Source: Nitrospira sp. BO4 (GTDB lineage Bacteria; Nitrospirota; Nitrospiria; Nitrospirales; Nitrospiraceae). From it: a stretch of DNA of 64,000 nt. The stretch is from contig JAMPUU010000006.1 of the NCBI GenBank assembly GCA_030144965.1, positions 186,001 to 250,000 on the forward strand, given 5' to 3'. Below are positions 18,443-27,616 of the stretch, in pieces. The stretch's first letter is position 1. Every line of letters begins with the position of its first letter. Both the position numbers and the translations under genes were made by a program. Under the pieces are notes generated by a model that made no database searches, was not told the DNA's origin, and was given only the letters and a program-made list of their open reading frames with translations.

Positions 18443-19891
18443 TCAATCTGTCCCCACCATGGATTGGTCAGACCAACCACCGCCGAAAGCTCTGTAGATT
18501 GAGACCAGAGAAACACGCACCGCAGTCTCGGCCTGGGTACGCTCGTCGCTGGTTGAAAGCTTTGTTCGCTGGGCGTCGAGAACCGATATGAAGTCCGCAG
18601 CACCGCGTTGGTAGAAGGCTTGGGCATGGGTGTGGGATCGCTCCGCCGCCGTCTCAGCCAGGACCAATTGATCGCGGCGCTCCAGGGCTGCGGTATGCGC
18701 GACATAGGCATTTTCCGTATCCTCTAAGGCGAGCAGAAAGGTCTTCTCGTAATTGGCTGCTACATGATCGAGCCGAGCATCCGCCGCGGTGATATGGGCT
18801 TTGATGCGACCAGCATTGAATATCGGCGCCGTCAATCCCGCACCAAGCGCATATACACCTTCTGCGAGACCCGGAAATCCGCCGACCGCCAGTGCGCCGA
18901 AGCCGCCGCTCGCCGACAAAACGAATTTCGGAAGTAAATTTGCTCGCGCCGCACCGAGGCTGGCAGCGGCCGCACTGACTTCCGTGTGTGCAAGCCGTAA
19001 ATCCGGTCTCTGCTCCAGCACACTCGACGGGAGAAGCGTGGGGATGCTCGGCATGGTGACGGTCAGCGGCATGGAATGAGTCAATCGTTCGTCCAATCTC
19101 GCCGGCGTTTCTCCCAGTAGGACACTGAGTCGATGCATTAAGTTTTTCGCCGTGCTTGTCAGGACTGGCAGGGTACCCACGGTATTGTGCAGCAGAGACT
19201 CCTGACGGGCAACATCCATGTCATTGACCAAGCCAGCTTTATAGAAGGCTTGCAGGGCTCTCAGGCGTTCACGCTGGACCTGAATATTGTCCTGCAGGAT
19301 ATTGGTACGCTGCTGTATCCCGCGCAGTTCCAGATAATTCGTTGCGACCTGGGCCAACAATCCCACTTGCACCGCACGATGGGCCTCTTCGGTTCCCGCG
19401 GACTGCGCGATGGCAGCCTCCGCTTCAAGATGTCTACTACCGAACACGTCGACTTCCCACCGGGCCGCCAGTCCGCCAGTGATCACATCGGCGGTGGGAG
19501 TAATCAGCTCAATGCCCTGTTGACCCGGCACTCCAACAATTCTGTCTATTCTTTTTTCCCGGCCGCCGAAAGAGAAGAAATCAATGCTGGGGTAGAGCGC
19601 CGATTCAGTGACTATGACCATGGCCTTAGCTTCACGCACGCGTGCCTTGGCTAGCCGGAGATCGTGGTTGGCGGCCAGTGCTTGGCCGATCAAGTCATTC
19701 AACACGGGGTCCCCGAACCCCTTCCACCACTCGCTGAGATTCTTGGACGCCCAGACCGGTTGAGTATCAGGGGCGTTTTGCCAATGTTCCGGAACTACGA
19801 GAGTAAGGTGATCACTAACCCGCGTCGGCGTACAGCCGCCCAGTCCCATTAACGACAAAAACAAGACTATCGTTGAATACCAGGCTTTCAT
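18443..19891 (-). CDS. RND efflux outer membrane factor, NodT family lipoprotein
   Basis: 482 aa. The signal peptide ends in the lipobox LGGC at about 17-20, so the protein is probably lipidated. The WWKGFGDPVLNDLI segment, the two OEP repeats with long helices (WEVDVFG, LRGIQQRTNI, RPDLRLAHTEV) and PIFNAGR are characteristic of NodT/OprM outer-membrane channels. The start overlaps the RND stop by 4 bases and follows GGAGG, giving tight coupling. It is the last gene of the island's efflux operon. Confidence 0.9.
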   Translation of the reverse strand: MKAWYSTIVLFLSLMGLGGCTPTRVSDHLTLVVPEHWQNAPDTQPVWASKNLSEWWKGFGDPVLNDLIGQALAANHDLRLAKARVREAKAMVIVTESALYPSIDFFSFGGREKRIDRIVGVPGQQGIELITPTADVITGGLAARWEVDVFGSRHLEAEAAIAQSAGTEEAHRAVQVGLLAQVATNYLELRGIQQRTNILQDNIQVQRERLRALQAFYKAGLVNDMDVARQESLLHNTVGTLPVLTSTAKNLMHRLSVLLGETPARLDERLTHSMPLTVTMPSIPTLLPSSVLEQRPDLRLAHTEVSAAAASLGAARANLLPKFVLSASGGFGALAVGGFPGLAEGVYALGAGLTAPIFNAGRIKAHITAADARLDHVAANYEKTFLLALEDTENAYVAHTAALERRDQLVLAETAAERSHTHAQAFYQRGAADFISVLDAQRTKLSTSDERTQAETAVRVSLVSIYRAFGGGWSDQSMVGTD

Positions 19892-22800
19892 GCGACACCT
19901 CCCGGAACAGCAACCGACTGTTCATCTGGCATACCGATATGCGTTGGATACAACGGACGCGCCATCTCTGCGCTCTTCTCCTGAGGCGTCCGTTCGACCT
20001 TAAACCACGCGGCATAGAGTGCCGGAACAAAGAAGATCGTCAGCGCAGTGGCTACCGTCAGCCCACCCATGATCGCGATCGCCTGGGGCCCAAAGAAGTC
20101 GTTGCGCGACAGCGGTATCATGGCCAGAATGGCCGCCGCCGCCGTCAACAAAATGGGCCGGAAACGTCGCACCGTCGATTCGACGATGGCGGACCAGGTG
20201 TCACGTCCGGCCTTTTCGTCCTGTTCGATCTGATCGACGAGGATCACCGAGTTGCGCATAATCATGCCGGCCAGCGCGAGGATACCGAGTAGGGCCACAA
20301 AGCCGAAGGGGGCCCGGAACAGTAGCAGGGCGAATGCCGCGCCAATCACCCCCAAGGGCGCAGTGACGAATACTAGGAAGGTCCGGGACAGATTCTGCAA
20401 CTGCACCATCAGCAGCACGAGTGTCGCGATAACCACCAAGGGTATCCAGATGATGATGGATTTCTGGGCGATCCAGGCGTCCTCCTTAGCTGCGCCGGTC
20501 TCGATGAAATAGCCGGCGGGTAGTTGTGCTTCGATGGATTTGAGCTGAGGAATGATTTGCGCCGCCACGTCAGGGGCGAGCTTGCCCTCAATCACGTCGG
20601 CGCGGATCGAGATAGCCGGGAAGCGGTTGCGGCGCCAGCGCACGCCGTCCTCGAACACGGTTTCAAACTTGACGAATTGGGCTAGCGGTGCCGACCGCCC
20701 GTTGGCCGTGCGAATCGTAACGCCGGGTAATCCGTCGGCTGTGACGCGCAGGTTCTTTTGCGCCCGCCACACGATGTCGATGAGCTTGTCGTCCTCACGG
20801 AACTGCCCGACGGGGATTCCCGTGTAGTGAGCTTGCAATGCTTGTGAGAGGCTTGACGTTGAGACTCCGAGCGCACGCGCCTTGTCCTGGTCGAGCATGA
20901 GACGGAACGAGGGGAGGCGCTCATGCCAGTCATCGTTGACATCCACTGTCTGGGGGTTGCCGCGCACGACCTCGGCCACCCGGTCCGCGAGGGTTCGAAG
21001 GACTATGGGATCTTCGCCGAACACCCTGAACACCACCGGATAGTCCATCGGCGGTCCGACATTGAGGCGCATGACACGTCCGCGCACCTCCGGGAAATCC
21101 GTGGCGAGGGCCAATCGAATACGTTGCATCACCCGTTCGCGTGCGCCGTTGTCTTTGGTCATCACCACAAATTCGGCCAAATTAGTATTCGCCAATTGTT
21201 GGACGATGAGCAGGAAAAAGCGCGGACTCCCACCACCGAGATAGGTCGCATAATTCACCACATCTTCATCCTTGGCGAGAACCGCCTCCATGCGCTTGGC
21301 GGCGGCTTCGGTTTGCGTGAAGGAACTACCCTCCGGCAACCAGAGGTCGATAATGACTTCGGGTCTGTTAGAGAGCGGGAAGAACTGTTCGGGAACTTGA
21401 GTCAGAGTCGCGACACCGACGCCGAATAATGCCACCGTGCCGATGATGACGGTCTTACGATTCTCAACACACGCACCCACCCAACGGCGCAACCGGTTAT
21501 AGAACGGTGTATCGAACAAGTCGTATCGGAGCGTCCCGGAATTCGCACGGACTTTGAGCATCAAAAATCCCAAATAGGGCGTGAAGGTCACCGCGCCGAT
21601 CCATGACAGCAACAACGAAATTGCCACCACCTGGAAAATCGCCACCGTGTATTCCCCAGCTTGCGACTTCGCCAGGCCTACCGGCAGAAAGCCCGCAATG
21701 GTGATCAATGTTCCAGTCAACATTGGAAACGCAGTGGCGCGGTAGGCATAGGTGGCGGCGCGCATCCGATCCCAGCCCTCTTCGAGTTTGCGTGCCATCA
21801 TCTCGATGGCGATCATCGCGTCGTCTACCAGGAGGCCAAGGGCAAGGATCAACGCCCCCAGAGAGATACGATGCATGTCCATCCCAAACAGCAGCATACA
21901 TATCAGCGTGCCGGCTAAAACCAGGGGCACCGTGAGCGCTACAACGGAGCCGGTTCGAAATCCTAGACTCAGAAAGCTGACGAGCAGCACCGCCGCCAAG
22001 GCCTCGAAGAAGGTGCGCATGAATTCGCCGATGGCGGTATGGACCACCCGCGATTGGTCAGCGACCCGTTCCACGTCGATGCCGACAGGAAGTCCCTCCT
22101 CGATGCGACTCATGGTTACTTCCAGCGCCTTTCCCAATTCCAGCACGTCGCCGTTTTTGTTCATGGTAACGCCGAGGCCAATAACCTCTTTGCCGTTGAA
22201 GCGCATCTTGAATTCGGACGGGTCGATGTAGCCCCGAGTGACCGTGGCAAAATCGCCGACGCGCAAGGTTCGGCCTTCGATACGCACTGGAAGGTTCGCC
22301 ATGCTTTCCACCGAGTCGAAGGAGCCGGTGAGTCGGAGGTGGATATTGTGCTGTGGGGAAATCACCGTTCCGGCCGGTGCCATGCCGTTCTGCGCCTGCA
22401 AGGCCACGGCAACCACCGAAGCGTCCAGGCCGAGTTCGGCCAGCTGCTTGTCGGAAAACTCGACAAAAATCTTTTCATCCTGGACGCCGATGAGCTCGAC
22501 TTTCTCAACATCCTTCACGCGCAGGAGTTGCTGACGGGTCGAATCGACTATCTGTTTAAGCTCGGCATAGCTATAGCCCTCGCCAGAAAAGGCATAGACC
22601 AGGCTGTAGGTATCGCCAAACTCGTCATTGAAAAATGGTCCGACGATCCCCGGAGGAAGCGTCATCCGGATGTCGCCCACCTTCTTGCGCACTTGATACC
22701 AGAGATCTGGAATGTCTTTGGGTGGCGTATCTTCACGGGGCGTGATAAAAATCACCGATTCGCCGGGTTTCGAGTAACTGCGCACATAATCCAGGTTTGG

Positions 22801-23031
22801 CAGTTCCTGAATTTTCTTTTCCAGCCGGTCGGTCACTTGCTGTTCCACTTCCAGCGCGGTGGCGCCGGGGTATATGGTTTTGACGACCATGACCCGAAAC
22901 GTGAATTCCGGATCTTCCCGCTGTCGCAGTTGGAAATACGCGAAAATCCCACCCAACAGCACCAGCACCATCACAAAACTGGTGAACGCGCGGTGCGTGA
23001 GGACCCATTCGCTCAGATTGAAGTCTTTCAT
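19888..23031 (-). CDS. RND-family efflux transporter (inner-membrane pump)
   Basis: 1047 aa, full length for a hydrophobe/amphiphile efflux RND pump. N-terminal TM1 at about 12-32; large periplasmic loops; TM4 carries the proton-relay pair in LGLLVDDAMIAIEMM at about 408; a second TM bundle starts near 855. The layout and FNDEFGDTY-type porter segments are closer to TriC/VexF-like pumps than to CzcA, since no metal-pump TM4 signature (DxxxDGAVVxxE) is present. It is coupled to the HlyD and NodT genes by ATGA overlaps. Substrates are probably drugs or hydrophobic toxicants (inference). Confidence 0.92.
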   Translation of the reverse strand: MKDFNLSEWVLTHRAFTSFVMVLVLLGGIFAYFQLRQREDPEFTFRVMVVKTIYPGATALEVEQQVTDRLEKKIQELPNLDYVRSYSKPGESVIFITPREDTPPKDIPDLWYQVRKKVGDIRMTLPPGIVGPFFNDEFGDTYSLVYAFSGEGYSYAELKQIVDSTRQQLLRVKDVEKVELIGVQDEKIFVEFSDKQLAELGLDASVVAVALQAQNGMAPAGTVISPQHNIHLRLTGSFDSVESMANLPVRIEGRTLRVGDFATVTRGYIDPSEFKMRFNGKEVIGLGVTMNKNGDVLELGKALEVTMSRIEEGLPVGIDVERVADQSRVVHTAIGEFMRTFFEALAAVLLVSFLSLGFRTGSVVALTVPLVLAGTLICMLLFGMDMHRISLGALILALGLLVDDAMIAIEMMARKLEEGWDRMRAATYAYRATAFPMLTGTLITIAGFLPVGLAKSQAGEYTVAIFQVVAISLLLSWIGAVTFTPYLGFLMLKVRANSGTLRYDLFDTPFYNRLRRWVGACVENRKTVIIGTVALFGVGVATLTQVPEQFFPLSNRPEVIIDLWLPEGSSFTQTEAAAKRMEAVLAKDEDVVNYATYLGGGSPRFFLLIVQQLANTNLAEFVVMTKDNGARERVMQRIRLALATDFPEVRGRVMRLNVGPPMDYPVVFRVFGEDPIVLRTLADRVAEVVRGNPQTVDVNDDWHERLPSFRLMLDQDKARALGVSTSSLSQALQAHYTGIPVGQFREDDKLIDIVWRAQKNLRVTADGLPGVTIRTANGRSAPLAQFVKFETVFEDGVRWRRNRFPAISIRADVIEGKLAPDVAAQIIPQLKSIEAQLPAGYFIETGAAKEDAWIAQKSIIIWIPLVVIATLVLLMVQLQNLSRTFLVFVTAPLGVIGAAFALLLFRAPFGFVALLGILALAGMIMRNSVILVDQIEQDEKAGRDTWSAIVESTVRRFRPILLTAAAAILAMIPLSRNDFFGPQAIAIMGGLTVATALTIFFVPALYAAWFKVERTPQEKSAEMARPLYPTHIGMPDEQSVAVPGGVA

Positions 23032-24185
23032 GGCTGACGCCCTCCGTTCTCAGCGCTTGCTCGATTCATCGCCAAGGCGATGGCATCCGGCAATCGCACG
23101 GCCTGTCCCTCCGCCAGGCGCTGGACGCCGGCAGTGATCAGCCACTGTCCAGATGCGAGTCCCGTGACGGCAATGTGTTCTCCATCCATGGGTTCTCCAA
23201 CTTGAACCGGCACAGATCTGACCGTGCCGGTCTGCTCATCCACTAGCCACACATGCGGTTGTCCCGGTTTGTTCTGCGGGGTGAACACGGCGGAAAGCGG
23301 AATAGTCATTCGAGAGGACATGCTCGAAGAAATCCAGACTGTTGCCGTCATGCCCAGTTGCGCAGTGTCTTGGTCCTCAAGCAGTGTCGCTTTGACGCGA
23401 TACGTGCGGCTGGCCGGGTCAGCTGATGAAGCAATTTCTCGGATTTGGCCCTTTAGACGCCTTTCGTGAGCAGTCCATAAAGTGACATTGACTGCCTGTT
23501 GGCGTTTGAGTCCCGGCAGGCGATGCTCGGGGACATCGAAATGGATCTCCTTTTCGTCGAGTTGAGCCAGCTTGACGATGGCCTGACCAGCGCTGACGAC
23601 CTGCCCCCTCTCGACCTCCAGTGCCGTCACGACGCCGTCCCGGTCAGCCGACAACGCGGTGTAGGCCAACTGATTGACTGCGTGGCCCAGTTGGGCTTCG
23701 AGCGCCGCCGCCCGCTCTCGCGCCGTGGTGTAGGCAGTTTGGTGGCGGTCGAATTCAGGTGAGCTGGTGACGTTTTGCGTCACCAGCTCACGGTATCGCG
23801 CCACATCGTCTCGTAAAAAGTCTCTATTGGCGACTGCAGATGCCAGCTGAGCGTGAAGGTCTTGAACGGCGAGACGATAGTCGTTCTGATCCAGCTGGGC
23901 GAGCACCTGCCCCTTGCGTACGCGGTCTCCCACGTCGATGTGTCGTGTTAACAACTTGCCGGCCACGCGGAAGGACAATATGGTCTCATAGCGCGCGCGC
24001 ACGTCTCCGGCGAAACTCATCTCCCTGTCACTCTGGTCCACGATCCGTGACACTTTCACAGGCCGGACAATCTGTTGGGCTTGCTCGTCTTGATGGCTGC
24101 ATCCCAGGGTCGCCATCACTGCCACAAGCAACACACCACTGAAATACGTGGCGAAATAGGCAAGGATGGGTCGAGCGAGTTTCAT
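23028..24185 (-). CDS. RND efflux periplasmic adaptor (HlyD/AcrA type) lipoprotein
   Basis: 385 aa from ATG 24185, which has AAGGAG at 7-base spacing. A longer in-frame reading to 24263 would cross the operator and is rejected. The signal peptide ends in LGC (about 28), a lipobox. It then shows the barrel-sandwich half motif (ARYETILSFRVAGKLL), an alpha-hairpin, and the second lipoyl half with GQVVSAGQAIVKLAQ. It links the RND pump to the NodT channel. It is the first gene of the efflux operon after the MarR gene. Confidence 0.9.
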   Translation of the reverse strand: MKLARPILAYFATYFSGVLLVAVMATLGCSHQDEQAQQIVRPVKVSRIVDQSDREMSFAGDVRARYETILSFRVAGKLLTRHIDVGDRVRKGQVLAQLDQNDYRLAVQDLHAQLASAVANRDFLRDDVARYRELVTQNVTSSPEFDRHQTAYTTARERAAALEAQLGHAVNQLAYTALSADRDGVVTALEVERGQVVSAGQAIVKLAQLDEKEIHFDVPEHRLPGLKRQQAVNVTLWTAHERRLKGQIREIASSADPASRTYRVKATLLEDQDTAQLGMTATVWISSSMSSRMTIPLSAVFTPQNKPGQPHVWLVDEQTGTVRSVPVQVGEPMDGEHIAVTGLASGQWLITAGVQRLAEGQAVRLPDAIALAMNRASAENGGRQP

Positions 24186-24239
24186 ACATGTGCTCCTTGT
24201 GAGGATTGAGGACGATACGGCGTGATGGCATTTATGTAG

Positions 24240-24251
24240 TTGTATATGCAA
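24240..24251. promoter_or_regulatory. Candidate MarR operator in the efflux promoter
   Basis: TTGTATATGCAA, a near-palindrome. The same 12-mer occurs in reverse orientation at the MarR gene's own start (24759-24770). It sits 55 bases upstream of the adaptor start and downstream of a TTGACC -35-like box on the minus strand, so a bound regulator would block the promoter. Confidence 0.65.
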
Positions 24252-24272
24252 GTACATGGTCAAAAAAACGCT

Positions 24273-24749
24273 CTACGCTGACGGCACATCCATTCTATTT
24301 GCAGCAAGCCTTCGTAAAAGTGTCGTGCCATCTTCTCCGAGAAACTTCTGGGTGCGGGTTTGGGCCTTCCGCCAAGCCGAACCGATTTGGCTCAGGAGGT
24401 CACGACCTTGGGCTGTAATCTGCACTGGAAGGCCTCGACCGTCTTCCCCATCGGCAATCTCTTGGATCCAACCATTGGTCAGCATGATCTTCAGATTCCG
24501 GGTCAGCGTGGAGGGGTCGAGGCATAGACGCTTTCCAATCTCGATACGTCGAACGGGGCCAGCCTTTGCTATAAGAACCAGAAGATTTGTTTGGCTTGCT
24601 TTCAAGCCAAATGGACGAAGTTCAGCATCGTAAATACTCGTGAGCACACGATCAAGTTTGCGCACGCGCATCAACAGGCACTCACCGGCGATCTGATCAA
24701 TAAGACCGTTGCCTTGATTCATTCGTTTATTTGTTTCCGTGGTCGCCAT
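24273..24749 (-). CDS. MarR-family transcriptional regulator of the island efflux operon
   Basis: 158 aa from ATG 24749; in-frame ATG 24764 and TTG 24770 are alternatives that lie inside the operator. It is a winged helix-turn-helix regulator: LKASQTNLLVLIAKAG (helix 3), IEIGKRLCLDPSTLTRNLKIM (recognition helix) and a DGEDGRGLPVQITAQG wing with the usual Asp-x-Arg. It probably represses both itself and the efflux operon through the paired 12-bp sites, with release by a pump substrate as is usual for MarR. The C-terminus is basic. Confidence 0.88.
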   Translation of the reverse strand: MATTETNKRMNQGNGLIDQIAGECLLMRVRKLDRVLTSIYDAELRPFGLKASQTNLLVLIAKAGPVRRIEIGKRLCLDPSTLTRNLKIMLTNGWIQEIADGEDGRGLPVQITAQGRDLLSQIGSAWRKAQTRTQKFLGEDGTTLLRRLAANRMDVPSA

Positions 24750-24758
24750 GTCATACTG

Positions 24759-24770
24759 TTGCATATACAA
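24759..24770. promoter_or_regulatory. Candidate MarR operator at its own promoter
   Basis: TTGCATATACAA, the exact reverse complement of the 24240-24251 site. On the minus strand it follows TTGACA (24785-24780) and lies 9-20 bases upstream of the MarR ATG, so autoregulation is expected. Flanking TA-rich bases (ATAGTTGTATATGCAA on the minus strand) match the other site to 15 positions. Confidence 0.65.
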
Positions 24771-24942
24771 CTATATCTTGTCAACCCCCGAATACGAAGC
24801 GGCAAGATGATGTCTTTTACAAACCTGTGTTTGCGCCTTCAGACCATCGGTCGGATATTTGTGAGCCCTGACGTGGTCACGGTATATCGCCTGTCCATGA
24901 CTATACCGAATGTCACCGCCAAATCTAATTTGCCTCTCCCCT

Positions 24943-24994
24943 CTTCGCCGCTTGACGGGTGGCTGGTGCCTCCCCATACTGCCCCTCGGCGAAG
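24943..24994. repeat. Inverted repeat upstream of the integrase
   Basis: CTTCGCCG (24943-24950) and CGGCGAAG (24987-24994), 8-bp arms with a 36-base spacer, lie 35 bases before the integrase start. The role could be an integrase arm site or an mRNA hairpin; the sequence alone does not decide. No other gene is seen between the MarR start and the integrase (24771-25028). Confidence 0.4.
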
Positions 24995-25028
24995 TCGTCG
25001 TCGGGACAGGGACCGGAAAGGCACTGGA

Positions 25029-26045
25029 ATGACACGACCATTAGTTGAAGTCGTAGAGCAGTTTTGTCAGTACCAACTCAAACAGCGAGGGAAGACAGAA
25101 GGAGGCGTACAGGCCTATCGATGGAATCTGGAACAGTTTCTCGTCTTCACACGGGCGCGATTGGGACGCGTGGGGCGGCTCAGCGACCTCACGAAATCCG
25201 TCATTCAGGAATGGATGGATGACATGGCGGCACGGGATCTCTCGTTGAACACGATGCGAATTCGACAATCCACGCTGTCAAGTTTGTGTGGTTGGCTAGT
25301 CAAACGGGAGTGGCTCATGGCAAATCCCGTGAGTGGGATGGATCGGCCTCCGCATGCGGTCGAACCACCCAAGCAGGTGCCGACTCCGGGCTTGATGGAT
25401 GCACTCATTGAAGCCGCGAGGAAACGCGGACGGCCTCGTGATGTGGCCATCTTCTTGATCCTGCGCTTCACGGGCATGCGGCGAGAATCTGTGGCGACGC
25501 TCCAAGTGAGACACCTGGACGCGCTCTGGGGATTGCGGCGCGTGCGCGTGAAGGGTGGAGCGACACGAGACATTCCATTACCGAAGCCCGTCATGCGGTA
25601 TCTCCACGCATACGTCGAGCAATGTGTGCTCCCAGCAGTCGGAACCTTAACACCAGAGACCCCGTTGTTCTGGTCCGTGTGGGGTCGCCGATCAGTCGGG
25701 AAACATCGTGCCCCGATGACCGGGAAAAACATCTGGCGGTTATGCAAGCTGTACGGACGGATGATCGGGTACCCGATGCTGAAGCCGCATGATCTGCGCC
25801 ATGGGGTGGCGATGGAAGTGCTGGAGCAGCGCCACGATTTAGAGCAGGTACGCGCGCTGCTCGGCCATGCACGCATTGACACGACGCAGATTTACACGAT
25901 GATTCGTCCCGCCCAGCTGAAGCAAGCCGTGTCGTTTTATGAAGAACCGGCGAGGCGGATACTGGCGAGTTTCCAGAGCGGTGAGGAAAACATGTTTGAG
26001 GAACATCCGCATGTTCCTCAAACCAGGAGTCTAAAACTACAATAA
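25029..26045 (+). CDS. Tyrosine recombinase/integrase of the tRNA-Glu island
   Basis: 338 aa from ATG 25029. The upstream in-frame extension to 24591 runs through the MarR gene and its operator and is rejected. N-terminal core-binding SAM-like domain at about 5-90. The catalytic domain carries the Arg in FTGMRRESVATL, Lys in VKGGATRD, the box HDLRH, LLGHARIDTTQIY and the nucleophile Tyr in the last of these. All six catalytic positions are present, so the enzyme should be active. It ends 8 bp before the tRNA 3' end, the usual place for an integrase using a tRNA attachment site. Confidence 0.9.
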   Translation: MTRPLVEVVEQFCQYQLKQRGKTEGGVQAYRWNLEQFLVFTRARLGRVGRLSDLTKSVIQEWMDDMAARDLSLNTMRIRQSTLSSLCGWLVKREWLMANPVSGMDRPPHAVEPPKQVPTPGLMDALIEAARKRGRPRDVAIFLILRFTGMRRESVATLQVRHLDALWGLRRVRVKGGATRDIPLPKPVMRYLHAYVEQCVLPAVGTLTPETPLFWSVWGRRSVGKHRAPMTGKNIWRLCKLYGRMIGYPMLKPHDLRHGVAMEVLEQRHDLEQVRALLGHARIDTTQIYTMIRPAQLKQAVSFYEEPARRILASFQSGEENMFEEHPHVPQTRSLKLQ

Positions 26046-26053
26046 ATTCAGGG

Positions 26054-26131
26054 TGGTGGTCCCAACGGGATTCGAACCCGTGTTTAAGCCTTGAGAGGGC
26101 TCCGTCCTAGGCCAGGCTAGACGATGGGACC
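26054..26131 (-). tRNA. tRNA-Glu (anticodon CTC)
   Basis: 78 nt including an encoded CCA. The acceptor stem GGTCCCA pairs with TGGGACC. The anticodon loop CTCTCAA gives CTC in positions 34-36. The T-arm reads ACGGGTTCGAATCCCGT. The 3' half is the integration target duplicated at 18265-18297 and, diverged, at 17453-17485. The gene remains intact because the element restores the 3' end. Confidence 0.95.
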
Positions 26132-26392
26132 ATCCTGGAGATGTATCGAAGCGTGAACCGTAGCATACGCGGTTTTCGGTTTGCAACGAAGGGCGTTCCA
26201 CCGTGGAAGGAGCCTCTTTGAAAACCTCCTCTCAGGCCTTTTGCCTCGGGCCAAAATTCACGACGATTCGCCCACTAGGTGCTCTTGACAGGATGGAGCA
26301 GAAAGCCTAGCCTTCCCAGAATATTGTACGAAGCTCCTTATGCCTTGCATCAGTTCCACACGACCTAAGAACATCATGGTTCGAGGTTGTCC

Positions 26393-26926
26393 ATGGATGA
26401 ATCGATAGCGTTTCGCAGGACTGACCCTGTTGGTCATGCGACAACCGCTGAAGTGCTTCCAAAGTCTGGGCTCGAACTTCGCATTGGATCCAACATTTTT
26501 CGAAACACCAGTGGTGTGGTCACGATTCAGGGTAAAGAGCAACTCGTTATTGAGGCAAAACCCGAGTACAGACTGCTGTTTGCAACCGCGGATTTCTATG
26601 ATGAGCATGGAGCACGCATCGCCCACCTGCGCAGGAACGCCTTCGTACTGAACGAAGGCGGGCGATTCGCCGTCGATGTTCAGTTCGGTCAAAACCTGTC
26701 GTCGGTCGTGATTCCTTCCGTTCGCGTGACGGATCTGCAGTCCAGCGAGACCATTCTCGAAGCGCGGATGACTTTGGAGAACCGGGTTCATATCACATGC
26801 GGGAAGTTTTGCTCACACAAAGGAGCACTGGTAGAGATTACCTCTCACTACTGTCGAATTAGCTCCGTCACCACGCGGTTTGGGGACATCCTGGAAACTC
26901 GAGGCGGGCCAGTCGTCTTGGGCTGA
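26393..26926 (+). CDS. Hypothetical protein
   Basis: 177 aa from ATG 26393, preceded by GAGG at 7 bases; a TTG two codons earlier is an alternative. No signal peptide or membrane helix. The predicted content is mostly beta strands (alternating hydrophobics in LELRIGSNIF, GVVTIQGKEQLVIEA, VDVQFGQNL, RVHITCGKF), compatible with a beta-sandwich binding domain. I do not recognise the family. It is the first chromosomal gene beyond the tRNA. The 261-bp gap before it holds no other gene. Confidence 0.6.
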   Translation: MDESIAFRRTDPVGHATTAEVLPKSGLELRIGSNIFRNTSGVVTIQGKEQLVIEAKPEYRLLFATADFYDEHGARIAHLRRNAFVLNEGGRFAVDVQFGQNLSSVVIPSVRVTDLQSSETILEARMTLENRVHITCGKFCSHKGALVEITSHYCRISSVTTRFGDILETRGGPVVLG

Positions 26927-27093
26927 ACGTGCGTTTCTCACGGACTGCTAGTTTTCCTCCATCCTTATCGCCTCATTAATCATGCAGTGACTGTGCTGTC
27001 GAGCTTGTTCGCGGACACGGCATCTTCTGTTCATCCTGCAGGAAAACGAGAACCTTTTTGCCGTTCCCCCTCCTATTCCTTAGAATAGCGGCT

Positions 27094-27519
27094 ATGAGCG
27101 ATATCCCAAAGCCCACTGTCCAAGCGTTTCTCGTCTGCGACCAAGTCATCGAGGATAGCTTGACGAAAAAGAAAAGCCTGATCGGGATTTTCACCCATCT
27201 ACAAACCGCCTCATTTCCCTTTCAACATCAGCAGATGGGCCTCTACTTCTGCTTAACCGATGCCGAAGGTCTCTACCACTTTGATATCGACTTGATCTAC
27301 CTCAACTCCGAGCAACTCGTCTGCCGGGCCACGCTGCCCAACATTGAAATCAGTGATCGCCTTCAGATTTCAGACTTCGGCATCAACATCCCCTTGTTGA
27401 TCTTTCCTGCACCTGGTCGGTATGAATTTCGGCTGCGCATGGAGGGCCATCTTATTGCGCAAAAAGATTTCAACGTCATGTCGAGGCCGAACCTTCCCTC
27501 CACCGAACCGTCTGCCTAG
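27094..27519 (+). CDS. DUF6941-like conserved protein
   Basis: 141 aa from ATG 27094 (MSDIPKPTVQAFLVCDQV). The pattern FLVCDQVIED, KKSLIGIFTHLQ, FPFQHQQMGLYFCLTDAEG and PGRYEFRLRMEG matches a widespread small beta-sandwich family of unknown function that I associate with DUF6941; the name is from memory and should be checked. The protein is cytosolic by appearance. It stands alone upstream of glnS with a gap of about 100 bases. Confidence 0.7.
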   Translation: MSDIPKPTVQAFLVCDQVIEDSLTKKKSLIGIFTHLQTASFPFQHQQMGLYFCLTDAEGLYHFDIDLIYLNSEQLVCRATLPNIEISDRLQISDFGINIPLLIFPAPGRYEFRLRMEGHLIAQKDFNVMSRPNLPSTEPSA

Positions 27520-27616
27520 CTATTCCCCATTCCTCCCATTAGCCACTCTATGATAGAACAGCCTCGTGGAGGTGGCCTCCGCACATGACTATGCAAAGAC
27601 TTTCCCACAAGACCTC

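Larger units (their letters stand above)
18265..26085. mobile_element. tRNA-Glu integrated island carrying RND efflux genes
   Basis: The segment is bounded by exact 33-bp direct repeats at 18265-18297 and 26053-26085, the second being the 3' end of the intact tRNA-Glu(CTC). A tyrosine recombinase gene ends 8 bp from the tRNA. Cargo on the minus strand: MarR regulator, HlyD adaptor, RND pump and NodT-type outer membrane factor. No conjugation or replication gene is seen, so it is a small integrative island that may need help to move, or is now fixed. Confidence 0.85.

Noticed and set aside
22039..23037. 332-codon plus-strand open frame opposite the RND gene
   Set aside because: Antisense shadow of a conserved pump; no recognisable domain or ribosome-binding site.
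24591..25028. N-terminal extension of the integrase frame
   Set aside because: It passes through the MarR gene and its operator; the 338-aa form from ATG 25029 already contains a full recombinase.
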